DNA from: Flavobacteriaceae bacterium PS02337
Lineage (GTDB): Bacteria > Bacteroidota > Bacteroidia > Flavobacteriales > Flavobacteriaceae
Direction of reading: 5' to 3'
Assembly (NCBI GenBank): GCA_029959285.1
Contig: JASCOE010000017.1
Span: forward strand, 34,666 to 98,665
DNA length: 64,000 nt
In this document: positions 16,430-25,750 of the stretch, piece by piece
Position numbering within the stretch: position 1 is the first letter of the stretch
Layout: every line of letters starts with the position of its first letter
Notes under the pieces: model-generated
The model's database searches: none
What the model was told of the DNA's origin: nothing
The model's input: the letters and a program-made list of their open reading frames with translations, nothing else
Position numbers and translations under genes: made by a program

Positions 16430-16876
16430 ATGACTTTACATCATTTTGTATTAATAATTCATCTTTTGGCTGCTACGATTTGGGTTGGCGGACATTTATT
16501 GCTGGCAATTTGTTATTTACCAACAGCGTTAAAGAAAAAAGATCCGCATATTATTTTAAATTTTGAAAAGAAATTTGAAGTTCTCGGAATGTATTCTCTT
16601 GCCTTATTAATTATTACAGGAATTTGGATGGCGTACGATTTTGGCATTACCATTGAAACCTGGTTTGCTTTTAAAAGCGGATTTGAAAAAGTGATTTCAA
16701 TAAAATTAATCTTGCTTTTCTGTACTTTTTTCTATGCAATTTGTGCTCAGTTTTATGTAATTCCGAATTTGAATGAAAATAATATTAACAGAATTGCTCT
16801 GATTATTATTTCTGTTACTTCTATCGGTGTTGCAATGTTAGTTTTAGGATCAACGCTTCGTTATGGCGGGATTTGA
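16430..16876 (+). CDS. CopD-like four-helix membrane protein
   Basis: This 148-residue protein has four membrane helices (about 5-27, 50-68, 85-107, 120-140). The first carries LHHFVLIIHLLAATIWVGGH with several His residues, as in CopD and related haem or copper membrane proteins. It ends the nadA-nrdG run, 21 bp after nrdG, so it may be cotranscribed. A role in metal or haem handling at low oxygen would fit but is inference. Confidence 0.7.
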   Translation: MTLHHFVLIIHLLAATIWVGGHLLLAICYLPTALKKKDPHIILNFEKKFEVLGMYSLALLIITGIWMAYDFGITIETWFAFKSGFEKVISIKLILLFCTFFYAICAQFYVIPNLNENNINRIALIIISVTSIGVAMLVLGSTLRYGGI

Positions 16877-16909
16877 TTTATAAGATTTGTAAATATTTAA
16901 TAACGACTT

Positions 16910-17266
16910 TTAAATTTCTAGTAATTTCAAATCTTCCCACACATCAACATAATTGCCATTTTCTGCAATTAAAACTCTGCTTCCAGCTGCCAATCCGAGA
17001 AAAGGAATAATTAAAGGACAAAAATCTTCCAAATGGGAAGCGTGTAAAGGTTTATAAAAGTCATCATCATCAGAATAATCTCCAGCCCAAATATACCAAC
17101 CCGTTGTATCACCTTGTGCAGGATGTCGTAGTGCATGAATAGGGAAAAATTTACTTTTTTCTTTAATATCTAATGTTATACCAACCTTTAAGTTTAAATC
17201 GCAAGGTTCGAATTTTAAACCGTATTTATTGCAAATTTCTTTTTGAATTTCGATTAACTTATCCAT
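16910..17266 (-). CDS. Imm33-like (DUF2185-type) small protein
   Basis: This 118-residue soluble protein contains HALRHPAQGDTTGWYIWAGD, DDDDFYKPLHASHLEDFCP and the C-terminal VDVWEDLKLL, a set I recall from proteins annotated as Imm33-domain. Imm33 proteins are predicted immunity proteins against polymorphic toxins, but many are orphans. No toxin gene is next to it: neighbours are a CopD-like protein and a TIM-barrel enzyme. The family match is from memory and should be checked. Confidence 0.6.
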   Translation of the reverse strand: MDKLIEIQKEICNKYGLKFEPCDLNLKVGITLDIKEKSKFFPIHALRHPAQGDTTGWYIWAGDYSDDDDFYKPLHASHLEDFCPLIIPFLGLAAGSRVLIAENGNYVDVWEDLKLLEI

Positions 17267-17331
17267 CTTGTGATTAATAGTTTTCTAAACAAATATAAAG
17301 AAAAATAGAACTTTAAAATATTGATCCTAAA

Positions 17332-18057
17332 TCAACCAAAAGTACTCCTATATTTATCCATCACCGTTTTAAATAAATCTTTGTTTGAAGGTGGCGAAAG
17401 TACAATTGCCCTTGAACCAGAATTTATAGATTCTTCGATACTTTCTAAACTTTTTCCGCCTGTTGCCATTACAGGAATATCTGGAAATTTATCGGCAATT
17501 TCTTTTACAATTTTACTCGTATTTGCTCCGCCAGAAACGTGAAAAATTGTAACTCCAGCGTCAATTTTTCCTTTTAGAAAATCATAATCAGAAGAAGTAA
17601 CCGTTGCTATAATCGGTAAAGAAACTTTCTCTCTTATTTTTTTTATGTCTTTATTTTCAAACGGAACATTGACAATAATTCCTGCCGCACCAACTTCTTC
17701 AGCATAAATTGCTACTTCTAACGACTTTTTGCCTTTTGTTGTTCCGCCACCAACGCCACAGACAATTGGTTTTCCAGCAAAATCAATCAATGTTTTTATG
17801 ATTTTTGGTGAAGGCGGAAAAGGATAAACAGCTAAAATTGCATCGGCATCATTATTTTCAATTAATGCCATATCTGTCGAAAACAGAAACGATTTCACAT
17901 TTTCGTTTTTCAACAATAAACCTTGACAATTTGCACCAATTATTTCTGGTGTTGTCAATGCTTTATTGATGGATTTGTTTCTTCGAAATAATCTTTCCCA
18001 GAAAGAAACTTTCTTTTTATTGCCCCAAAATGAGTCTGAAATTAAATTGATTTGCAT
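17332..18057 (-). CDS. TIM-barrel protein, putative hydrolase or phosphate-binding enzyme
   Basis: This 241-residue protein shows beta/alpha repeats with glycine-rich ends: GKPIVCGVGGGTTKG, VGAAGIIVNVP, LPIIATVTSSD, FHVSGGANTSKIVKEIADKF, PVMATGGKSLESIEESINSG and AIVLSPPSN. The last two are typical of a phosphate-binding TIM barrel. No catalytic residues can be assigned. The genes on either side do not suggest a pathway. Confidence 0.75.
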   Translation of the reverse strand: MQINLISDSFWGNKKKVSFWERLFRRNKSINKALTTPEIIGANCQGLLLKNENVKSFLFSTDMALIENNDADAILAVYPFPPSPKIIKTLIDFAGKPIVCGVGGGTTKGKKSLEVAIYAEEVGAAGIIVNVPFENKDIKKIREKVSLPIIATVTSSDYDFLKGKIDAGVTIFHVSGGANTSKIVKEIADKFPDIPVMATGGKSLESIEESINSGSRAIVLSPPSNKDLFKTVMDKYRSTFG

Positions 18058-18201
18058 GGTCGTGATTTTTGCATTTCGACCAAATTTAGAACATTGAAAT
18101 TTATTTCATTTACAAAATGAAAGCGGAAAATTACATTTTGTAATGAGTTGGGGAAAATTTGTAGTGAAACTTGAAAAGGCTATTTCGAAAAGGTTTAAAA
18201 T

Positions 18202-18233
18202 AAAAAAATCGCAAAGCCAAAGACATTTGCGAT
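18202..18233 (-). terminator. terminator of the PepSY/TonB-receptor operon
   Basis: ATCGCAAA (18208-18215) and TTTGCGAT (18226-18233) form a perfect stem 30 bp beyond the minus-strand stop at 18264; on that strand it is followed by a run of T. Confidence 0.8.
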
Positions 18234-18263
18234 TAATATATTCTTCTAATAGATGTTCATTTT

Positions 18264-19370
18264 TTAAGCCTTAATCTTTTTACTTTTAGACTTTTTCCCT
18301 TTCTTCCACCAAATAATAAATCCAGTAATGGGTAATGAAGCTCCAATCAAACTGACCAAACTCCAGATTATTTTACCAATAAAACCAAAGAAAACACCTG
18401 TGTGCAAATCGTGATTACTGGCTTCGTAAATATCTGCTACATTGTTGTCTTTGTATAGTTTTGTACGAAGCATTTGCCCTGTTTTTCCATCAAAGAAAAT
18501 CGTGTTTTGGTTTCTTGCCCAAGTATTTGGATACGTCATTCTTAATCGAAGTTCGCCTGTTTTTCTAATCGAAAAAGAAACCGAAGTCGCGCAAGGATAT
18601 GCTGTATTCGCTTTTTCGTAAATAGTATTATAACGAACAGGAATTGTAGTCGAATCTATTTTGGCGTTAGAAACTACTTCATCTCCTTTTCGCAGCTTAC
18701 TTCCTGTAACAAAACTCACTCCTTTTTTTACGGCATCATATCTGAAATAAGTTCCCGAAAAAGCAATTAAAAGCAAAAAAATAGAAGCGTAAAATCCTAA
18801 AACTTGATGTAAGTCAAAATTGACTCTTTTAAACGAACCGCTCCATTTTATTTTTAAAGATTGTTTGAGTAAACGTCTTTGGTTTGGAAACCATAAAATC
18901 AATCCCGTAATCAGCATAATGATGAAAATCACAACCGACCAGCCTTGAATAAATTCGCCGAATTCTCCCAATAATAAAGTTCGATGTATTTCTAAAACTG
19001 TATCTAACCAATCTGAACTTTGTTCGTTAATTAAACTTCCATCATACGGATTAAAATAATACGTCTTTTTCTTTTTGGTAGAAATTTCGACCGCTGCATT
19101 TGGCTCTTCTTTATTTATTTTTAAAGCCGTAATTTTCTGTTTAGGTTCTGCGTGTTCATAATTTTCAATAATCGTTTTTAAACCTATAAATGGCTTTTCT
19201 TGAACAGGAACATGTAGATATTCTTTCTGCGAAAAATCACGAATTTCTTCTTCAAAAACATAAAGAAATCCAGTAATGCTTACTATAAAAACAATGAGGC
19301 CCGATGCTAAACCGAGCCACAAATGTATTTGTCTAATTGTATTCTTGAAACCTTTGGTCATAATTTGCAA
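18264..19370 (-). CDS. PepSY-associated membrane protein (iron uptake reductase type)
   Basis: This 368-residue protein has the IRQIHLWLGLASGLIVFIVSITG first helix of PepSY_TM proteins, two further helices (about 140-165, 195-215) and a fourth near the C-terminus (IWSLVSLIGASLPITGFIIWW). Conserved His residues occur in IHLWLG, EIHRTLLLGEFGEF, FDLHQVLGF and DLHTGVFFG. Such proteins accompany TonB-dependent siderophore receptors and are thought to reduce Fe(III)-siderophores. The better start is the second ATG (19361). It lies 47 bp after the receptor gene and shares its promoter. Confidence 0.88.
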   Translation of the reverse strand: MQIMTKGFKNTIRQIHLWLGLASGLIVFIVSITGFLYVFEEEIRDFSQKEYLHVPVQEKPFIGLKTIIENYEHAEPKQKITALKINKEEPNAAVEISTKKKKTYYFNPYDGSLINEQSSDWLDTVLEIHRTLLLGEFGEFIQGWSVVIFIIMLITGLILWFPNQRRLLKQSLKIKWSGSFKRVNFDLHQVLGFYASIFLLLIAFSGTYFRYDAVKKGVSFVTGSKLRKGDEVVSNAKIDSTTIPVRYNTIYEKANTAYPCATSVSFSIRKTGELRLRMTYPNTWARNQNTIFFDGKTGQMLRTKLYKDNNVADIYEASNHDLHTGVFFGFIGKIIWSLVSLIGASLPITGFIIWWKKGKKSKSKKIKA

Positions 19371-19417
19371 TAAAATCCAAATGTATATAATATCATTTAA
19401 ATGAAAGATTTAAAATC

Positions 19418-21799
19418 TTAGAATTTAAACGTAATATTTCCTGTAACTCTCGTCGGATTTTGTGCTGCCAAACGGTACGACCAATATTTTTCGTTCGTCA
19501 AATTATCTACTTTTAAACCTAATCTGTATTTTGGTCTGTCAAAAAACACAGAAGCGTCCAAAACAGTGTAAGAAGGAATACTAAATTTAAAAGTTGAGGT
19601 ATTGGTTTGATAATATTCGCTTCCGTAAATTCCTCCGAAACCAAAACCAAGACCTGCGGCTGGACCTTCAGATAAACGGTAACTTGCCCAAAGATTGGCT
19701 GTTCTTGGCGAACCAGCCGTTGTCGGACGCAATCCGTTTATAGTTGGATTTGCTTTTGTGTATTCGCTATCATTATACGTATAACCCGCTACAATGTTTA
19801 AACCACGAATTGGATTGGCAATTAATTCTGCTTCAAAACCTTTACTCAACTGTGTTCCATCTTGAATTTGAAAGTTTACGTGATCTGGATCGTCACGCGT
19901 TACATTTGTTACCTTAATATCATAATAACTAAAAGTCGCGCTAATTTTATTAAAGTCAAATTTAACTCCACCTTCCAATTGATTTGCCTGATTTGGTTTG
20001 AACGTATTTCCGTTAAAATCAGATCCGCCAACATTGTTAAATCCGTTCATGTAATTTCCGAAAACCGAAACTTTGTCTTTAATCACTTGGTAAACAGCTC
20101 CAAATCTTGGAGAAAATGCCGTTTGATTGTAATTTCCAGCAATAGAATCACGACTCGGATAATAAACCCCTTTATTAATATAACGATCCGCTCTTACGCC
20201 TCCCATCACTAACAATCTATCCGTAACATTTAGAACATCAGAAACATAAGCGCTATATGTTCTTTCATTATTTGAAACAAAATTATTAAACTTTGCTGTT
20301 GCAAATAATGGCGCTATTCTGTCTTCTGTAAAATTATTGTAAGCATCTCCAGGTTTCTTAAAGTTGATCGCTGGCATGTTTACAGTCGCATCATTACGTG
20401 TGGCACGAAGACTGTAAAAATCGAAACCTGCCACTACTCTATTACGCAATTTTCCGATTTTAAAATCACCATTAAAGTTTTGCTGAATATCAGTACCATA
20501 ATATGGATAATCTTGACTTGTAACTTGTTGTCTTAATGTTTCATTGGTTAACATTGTCAAAGCTACAGTATATCCTTCTGAAGATGATCTTGTACGCGAA
20601 ACAACAGTTTGAGAAGTCCATTGATCTGATATTTTATATTTTAACTGAGCAAAAATATTATACTGCTGACCCGTATAATTTACGGTATTATTGGCAAAAG
20701 AAAGTTTATACGGAATTCCCAACTCTTCAATACTATGCGCTGTTGCATCTGCTTTTGAGTATGGCGTTAATCTCGTTGGAGAAGTTCCTTTTGAAGCACT
20801 AAATTCAGCATCAATCAATAAAGTCAATCTATCACTTACTGCATAAGAAAAACTTGGCGCAATAAAAAAGCTTTTACTAAAACCAGCGTCTTGAAAACTT
20901 CTTTCGCTATGCAGAGAAGTATTGATTCTAAAAAGAGCTGTTTTTTCTTCGTTAAGCGGTGTATTGATATCGGCAGTAAAACGATTCAAATCCCAATCTC
21001 CAGCAGAATAAGAAACCTCACCTTTAAAGAAATCAAAAGGCTTTTTGGTAACTCTGTTAAACAAACCTCCAAAAGAAGAAATCGTACTTCCGAATAAAGT
21101 TGCAGATGGCCCTTTAATAACTTCTATACGCTCTAAGTTTGATGGATCAATTGAGTTATACGTAAAACTTCCTACTCCGTTTCTAACTAATTGCGGCGTT
21201 GCAAAACCTCTAGAAATATTGGTTGTTCTTCCTTGGTTTCTAACTTCTGCAATACCTGCACCTGGAACGTTTTTAAAAGCACTGTTGTAATCTGTAATTA
21301 CTTGCTCTTTCATCAATTCCTTGCTTACAATGGTATAAACTTGCGGATTTTCCATGTTTTTCAGTTTCATTTTAGAAACCTCTTCGCTTTCTTTTCTCGC
21401 AAAACGGTTTCCACCAGAACTAATAATTACTTCTTCTAATTTTTGAGAAGTATACGTCAATTCAAAATCAGCTTTTGCATCTGCGTTATTTTGACTAACA
21501 GTAACTGAAGCTGGCATAGCATCATATCCGTTTAAGTCTGCTTCTACCAAATACGTTCCGAAAGGGATATTTCTTAACTGATAAAAACCTTCAGAATCGG
21601 TTGTAGTTGTTTTATTTAATTCTGAAATTTTAACTTTTGCACCTTGTAAAGGATTTCCGTCTTTCAAGATTACTTTACCTGAGATTGAACCTACGGTTGA
21701 TTGAGAAAAAGCAGTTTCTGAGCAAATAAAGAGAATCAAAAACGCTAGAAACACTTGAGATAAAACATTGTTTTTAAGTGTTTTAAAAATTGTTTTCAT
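19418..21799 (-). CDS. TonB-dependent siderophore receptor with N-terminal carboxypeptidase-regulatory-like domain
   Basis: This 793-residue outer membrane receptor has a signal peptide (about 1-32), a CarboxypepD_reg-like domain (about 36-118: GKVILKDGNPLQGAKV), the plug domain (VYTIVSKELMKEQVITDYNSA, then GPSATLFGSTISSFGGLFNRVTKKP) and a beta barrel ending in the aromatic TGNITFKF. The wording of the plug matches the siderophore (FhuA/FecA-like) branch. The ligand is probably a ferric siderophore. The PepSY gene downstream and the operator-like repeat on its promoter fit control by iron. Confidence 0.93.
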   Translation of the reverse strand: MKTIFKTLKNNVLSQVFLAFLILFICSETAFSQSTVGSISGKVILKDGNPLQGAKVKISELNKTTTTDSEGFYQLRNIPFGTYLVEADLNGYDAMPASVTVSQNNADAKADFELTYTSQKLEEVIISSGGNRFARKESEEVSKMKLKNMENPQVYTIVSKELMKEQVITDYNSAFKNVPGAGIAEVRNQGRTTNISRGFATPQLVRNGVGSFTYNSIDPSNLERIEVIKGPSATLFGSTISSFGGLFNRVTKKPFDFFKGEVSYSAGDWDLNRFTADINTPLNEEKTALFRINTSLHSERSFQDAGFSKSFFIAPSFSYAVSDRLTLLIDAEFSASKGTSPTRLTPYSKADATAHSIEELGIPYKLSFANNTVNYTGQQYNIFAQLKYKISDQWTSQTVVSRTRSSSEGYTVALTMLTNETLRQQVTSQDYPYYGTDIQQNFNGDFKIGKLRNRVVAGFDFYSLRATRNDATVNMPAINFKKPGDAYNNFTEDRIAPLFATAKFNNFVSNNERTYSAYVSDVLNVTDRLLVMGGVRADRYINKGVYYPSRDSIAGNYNQTAFSPRFGAVYQVIKDKVSVFGNYMNGFNNVGGSDFNGNTFKPNQANQLEGGVKFDFNKISATFSYYDIKVTNVTRDDPDHVNFQIQDGTQLSKGFEAELIANPIRGLNIVAGYTYNDSEYTKANPTINGLRPTTAGSPRTANLWASYRLSEGPAAGLGFGFGGIYGSEYYQTNTSTFKFSIPSYTVLDASVFFDRPKYRLGLKVDNLTNEKYWSYRLAAQNPTRVTGNITFKF

Positions 21800-21820
21800 A
21801 TAAAATTTGTAATTTATTCT

Positions 21821-21841
21821 TATTTAGACTGATTACAAATA
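21821..21841 (-). promoter_or_regulatory. putative iron-regulator operator over the receptor promoter
   Basis: TATTT-N11-AAATA (21821-21825 and 21837-21841) is an AT-rich imperfect inverted repeat that overlaps the -7 element of the TonB receptor gene. Repression by a Fur-like protein would fit the gene content; the assignment is inference. Confidence 0.45.
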
Positions 21842-21843
21842 TA
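21836..21843 (-). promoter_or_regulatory. -7 element of the TonB receptor gene
   Basis: CAAATATA on the plus strand reads TATATTTG on the minus strand, an exact TAnnTTTG match about 36 bp before the start codon at 21799. No TTG at -33 was found. Confidence 0.55.
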
Positions 21844-21916
21844 TAAATGAGAAACGAAATCTTATAGAAAGATTAAAATTTTCTTAAAAAATAATTAAGA
21901 TCGATAATAGAGTTTG

Positions 21917-22294
21917 TTATTCTACAATTGGAACAGAATAAGTTCGCGAAAATATAAACTCATCAGAAGTAACTTCAATAACATTAAAAGAAAAAATTCC
22001 GTAGAAATAAATTTCTTTTTCGAAACTAATTTTTGAGTCTGAATTTAGAAGTTGAACTACGTTTCTTCCTAAAGAAAGATTAAATCCTTTTGAAAAAGAA
22101 GTTGGAATATTGACGTTTAATGTATCAATCTTTTGATTGTTTACTATTAAAATAAAATCATTTTTATAATGATTCAATTCACCGCCATAAACTCCCAAAT
22201 AAGAGTTAGCATTGTGTGCAATATATAAGTTCACTTCATAAATCAAAACAATAAAAACTAAACCGCTCGCTAAAATTTTAATCCATTTTATCAT
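21917..22294 (-). CDS. membrane-anchored protein of unknown function
   Basis: This 125-residue protein has one N-terminal membrane helix (about 5-23) and a small beta-rich extracytoplasmic domain (NDFILIVNNQKIDTLNV, GRNVVQLLNSDSKISFEKEI). No known family is recognised. It is divergent from the fructokinase gene, with a perfect palindrome between them. Confidence 0.65.
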   Translation of the reverse strand: MIKWIKILASGLVFIVLIYEVNLYIAHNANSYLGVYGGELNHYKNDFILIVNNQKIDTLNVNIPTSFSKGFNLSLGRNVVQLLNSDSKISFEKEIYFYGIFSFNVIEVTSDEFIFSRTYSVPIVE

Positions 22295-22345
22295 TTTTCG
22301 AAGATATTTATCTTTTCAAAAATCTACTTTCTAAACAAATATATA

Positions 22346-22357
22346 CCGAAATTTCGG
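22346..22357. promoter_or_regulatory. perfect 12-bp palindrome between divergent genes
   Basis: CCGAAATTTCGG sits 51 bp before the minus-strand gene and 125 bp before the fructokinase gene. It is GC-richer than its surroundings and symmetric, as expected for a dimeric regulator site, but no partner is known. Confidence 0.4.
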
Positions 22358-22482
22358 ATATTTTTAAGTTAATAAAACGTTGCCTTTCTTACAATTTGGT
22401 TGCATAAACCGTTAATGTTTTTTATTTTTATCGACTAAGAAAAATTTACAAGCCCCAAATAACAAATTAAAAAGAAAACTAA

Positions 22483-23379
22483 ATGAGTAATAAACTACTT
22501 AAAGCTGTCGCTTTTGGCGAAGTATTGTATGACATTTTTGGTAACGAAAAAAAAATTGGCGGAGCTCCACTAAACGTCGCGCTTCGAATGAAAGCTTTAG
22601 GAGCCGAAACCAATATGATAAGCTGCGTTGGTAACGACGAAAATGGCGACTCCATTATTACCGAAATAACAAATTTAGGTTTACAAACGGACACTATTCT
22701 TAAATCTGACGATTTTCCTACTGGACTAGTGCACGTAACTTTAGACGAAAGTAAATCTGCAACTTATGAAATTCTTTATCCATCTGCATGGGATAAAATT
22801 GTTTTAAATGAAGAAGCAAGAGATTTAGTTGTGAACTCAGATGTTTTAATTTATGGAAGTTTAGTTTGCCGAGATGAAGTTTCTAGACAAGCTTTAGAAG
22901 AATTATTAAATACACATACTTATAAAGTTTTCGATGTTAATTTAAGAAAACCACATTATAGCTACGAACTTTTGCTTGAATTAATGCAGTTTGCCAATTT
23001 CATAAAATTTAATGATGAAGAACTAACTGAAATCAGCGCTGCTTTAGATTCTCCTTACACTTCTCTAGAAGAAAACATGAACTTTATTTGTTCGCTTACC
23101 AATGCAACTGCTATTTGCGTAACTAGAGGAAAAGACGGTGCTTTATTATTATGGGACAAACATTTATACGAAAATAAAGGTTATACCGTAAAAGTGGAAG
23201 ATACAGTTGGTGCTGGAGATTCGTTTTTAGGCGCTCTGGTTACTTCACTTTTAACAGACAAAGAACCGCAAGAAGCCTTAAACTTTGCTTGTGCAACGGG
23301 AGCTTTGGTCGCTGGTTCTTCTGGTGCAAATCCAGAAATTTCAACAATTGATATTCAAAATCTTATCCATAAAAATTAA
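22483..23379 (+). CDS. PfkB-family fructokinase
   Basis: This 298-residue sugar kinase has the N-terminal GEVLYDIFGNEKKIGGAPLNVA and the C-terminal ATP and catalytic motif DTVGAGDSFLGAL (base Asp in GAGD). The fructokinase call rests on these motifs plus the neighbours: sucrose-phosphate synthase and a GH32-like enzyme. It would feed fructose from sucrose cleavage back to fructose 6-phosphate, the substrate of the synthase. It is followed by a terminator, so the synthase may be driven partly by its own promoter. Confidence 0.9.
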   Translation: MSNKLLKAVAFGEVLYDIFGNEKKIGGAPLNVALRMKALGAETNMISCVGNDENGDSIITEITNLGLQTDTILKSDDFPTGLVHVTLDESKSATYEILYPSAWDKIVLNEEARDLVVNSDVLIYGSLVCRDEVSRQALEELLNTHTYKVFDVNLRKPHYSYELLLELMQFANFIKFNDEELTEISAALDSPYTSLEENMNFICSLTNATAICVTRGKDGALLLWDKHLYENKGYTVKVEDTVGAGDSFLGALVTSLLTDKEPQEALNFACATGALVAGSSGANPEISTIDIQNLIHKN

Positions 23380-23398
23380 GTTTAAGAAATAATTTTAT

Positions 23399-23433
23399 AA
23401 AAAGCCTGATTTAATAAAATCAGGCTTTTTTTA
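23399..23433 (+). terminator. terminator after fructokinase
   Basis: AAAAGCCTGATTT and AAATCAGGCTTTT pair perfectly around a short loop and run into T residues, 20 bp beyond the stop codon. Confidence 0.9.
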
Positions 23434-23551
23434 TAGTTAAAACATCTTATTCAACTTTCAAACATGGGAACTATGTAAATTTAAAACGTAATTATTTCTT
23501 CGAGATCGAGACAGGTGCTGTAACTTGCGATTTGAAAATATTTAATGAAGA

Positions 23552-25729
23552 ATGATGAAAAAATTACGAATTTCACTTATCAATATACACGGACTTTTAA
23601 AGGGTTCTGGTCTAGAAATTGGACGAGATGCCGACAACGGAGGTCAGACCAAATACATTTACGAACTAGCCGAATTTTTATCGCAACATGAAGATGTAGA
23701 ACACGTTCACATTTTTACCAGATTAATAGATGATCCTGCACTTTCTCCCGAATATGCTGTGCCTGTTGAAATTATTAATGATAAATTAGACATAAGGCGA
23801 ATTCCGTTTCTGGGAAAAAAATACAGAGCAAAAGAGCAGCTTTGGGAAGGTCTTGACACTTTTGTGAATGGAGCGATGCAACACATCAAACAACATAATA
23901 TTTTCCCAGACTGGATTCACTCACATTATGGCGATGCCGGATATGCCGCCGCCGAATTATCTGCCGTTTTAAATATTCCTTTTGCCCACACAGGACATTC
24001 TCTCGGATTTTATAAAAAGAAAAAATTACTCGAAAGCGGTCAAACCGAAGAAGAACTGGAAAAAAAATTCAAATTTAAAGCTAGAATTGCCGCAGAAGAA
24101 AAAACACTCGAACTTGCCGAATTTATTGTTACTTCGACCGAACAAGAAATCGAAACCTACAAAGCGTATAAAAATTTCGAATTAGGAAAATACCACGCCA
24201 TTTCTCCCGGAATTGATACCAGAAAATTTGTTCCTTACTATTTTCAAGAAAATGATTCTGAAAAGAATATGGAAGAAATACAACGAAAATACTGGGTTCA
24301 AGAAAGTATTTCAAAATTTCTTACCAATCCGCATAAGCCAATTATTTTGGCACTTTCTAGACCAGATCGTCACAAAAACCTCAACACTTTAATCGAAGTT
24401 TATGGAAAAGATAAAGAACTTCAAAGCATTGCCAATCTGGTCATTTTTGCCGGAATTCGAAAAGATATTGCCAAAATGCCAGAATCTGAAAAAAATGTTT
24501 TAACCGATTTATTGCTGTTAATGGATAAATACGATTTGTACGGAAAAATGGCAATTCCGAAAAAACACGATGTTGAAAATGAAGTTTCGATTATCTATCG
24601 TTATGCCGCCGAAAAAAGAGGTGTTTTTGTCAATTTAGCTTTGCATGAAAACTTCGGCTTGACCGTAATTGAATCTGCTAGTTCTGGACTTCCCGTTGTG
24701 GTAACAAAAAATGGCGGACCTTCAGAAATTATTCCTGTTTGTCAGAATGGAGAATTAGTAGATCCGCAGGAAGAAAGTCAGATTAAAAAAGTACTTCGAA
24801 ATATTTTAACAGATGAAAATCAATGGAAATATTATTCTAATAACGGCGCCATAAACATTCAAAAACATTACAGCTGGATTAGTCACGTCAATCAATATGT
24901 GGAATTGATAAATGAAAATTTATCAGTTTCGTCTGCGGGAATTAAAAAACAGCATTATCCAAATATCAATATTGATCGTTTAAAAAGAAAAATCGATCAT
25001 TTGTTAGTTTCTGATATCGACGGAACTTTAATTGAACCAAAACTTTCTAATCCGGGTTTAAAAGAATTAAAATCGCATTTAACAAATCGTACCGATAAAA
25101 TGGCTTTTGCAATGGCTTCTGGTCGAAATCTCGAACTCGTTAAAAAAGTAATTGTCGAAGAAGAATTTCCTCTGCCCGATTTCGTTATTTGTTCGGTTGG
25201 AACTGAAATTTATTACACCAACGGAAAAGATTACATTTTAGATAAAGGCTGGGCAAAATTCCTTTCAGGAAGATGGAAAAGAGATGATATTGTAAATAAA
25301 CTGAAAGCCATTAAATGGATAAAATTGCAGGAAGAAGAAGCGCAGAATCCATATAAAATCTCCTATTATTATGAAAAACAACATTACGATCATGAAGAAT
25401 TAATTCGCGTTTTAGGAAGCGGTTGGTACAAAGTAAATATTATTCCGAGTCACGGACAGTTTTTGGATTTTATTCCCAAAAGAGCTTCAAAAGGGAATGC
25501 TATTAAATTTTTATGCCGAAAATGGTCAATTCCGCTTGGAAATGTAGTTGCCGCTGGAGATTCAGGAAATGATGTAGATATGTTTAGAGGTCCTGTAAAA
25601 GGCATTATTGTCGGAAATCGAAGCGCTGAACTGGCAGCTTACGAAACCACAAAAAGTATTTATGTCGCTGCAACCTCAGCATCTGAAGGAATTTTAGAAG
25701 GTTTAAAACATTATAAAATTATTAAATAA
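23552..25729 (+). CDS. sucrose-phosphate synthase fused to sucrose-phosphate phosphatase (bifunctional)
   Basis: This 725-residue cytosolic enzyme has a GT4 glycosyltransferase part (about 1-465) and a HAD phosphatase part (about 485-725). The GT4 part shows GRDADNGGQTKYIYELAEFL, SRPDRHKNLNTL and the E-x7-E motif in ENFGLTVIE, followed by KNGGPSEI. The phosphatase part keeps the DIDGTL nucleophile motif (about 490), the lysine motif RASKGNAI and GDSGNDVDMF. In several cyanobacterial synthases the phosphatase-like domain has lost these residues; here all are intact, so one protein could make sucrose from UDP-glucose and fructose 6-phosphate. Start could also be the second Met. Confidence 0.9.
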   Translation: MMKKLRISLINIHGLLKGSGLEIGRDADNGGQTKYIYELAEFLSQHEDVEHVHIFTRLIDDPALSPEYAVPVEIINDKLDIRRIPFLGKKYRAKEQLWEGLDTFVNGAMQHIKQHNIFPDWIHSHYGDAGYAAAELSAVLNIPFAHTGHSLGFYKKKKLLESGQTEEELEKKFKFKARIAAEEKTLELAEFIVTSTEQEIETYKAYKNFELGKYHAISPGIDTRKFVPYYFQENDSEKNMEEIQRKYWVQESISKFLTNPHKPIILALSRPDRHKNLNTLIEVYGKDKELQSIANLVIFAGIRKDIAKMPESEKNVLTDLLLLMDKYDLYGKMAIPKKHDVENEVSIIYRYAAEKRGVFVNLALHENFGLTVIESASSGLPVVVTKNGGPSEIIPVCQNGELVDPQEESQIKKVLRNILTDENQWKYYSNNGAINIQKHYSWISHVNQYVELINENLSVSSAGIKKQHYPNINIDRLKRKIDHLLVSDIDGTLIEPKLSNPGLKELKSHLTNRTDKMAFAMASGRNLELVKKVIVEEEFPLPDFVICSVGTEIYYTNGKDYILDKGWAKFLSGRWKRDDIVNKLKAIKWIKLQEEEAQNPYKISYYYEKQHYDHEELIRVLGSGWYKVNIIPSHGQFLDFIPKRASKGNAIKFLCRKWSIPLGNVVAAGDSGNDVDMFRGPVKGIIVGNRSAELAAYETTKSIYVAATSASEGILEGLKHYKIIK

Positions 25730-25750
25730 AAATTTTGAGCATAAAAAATT

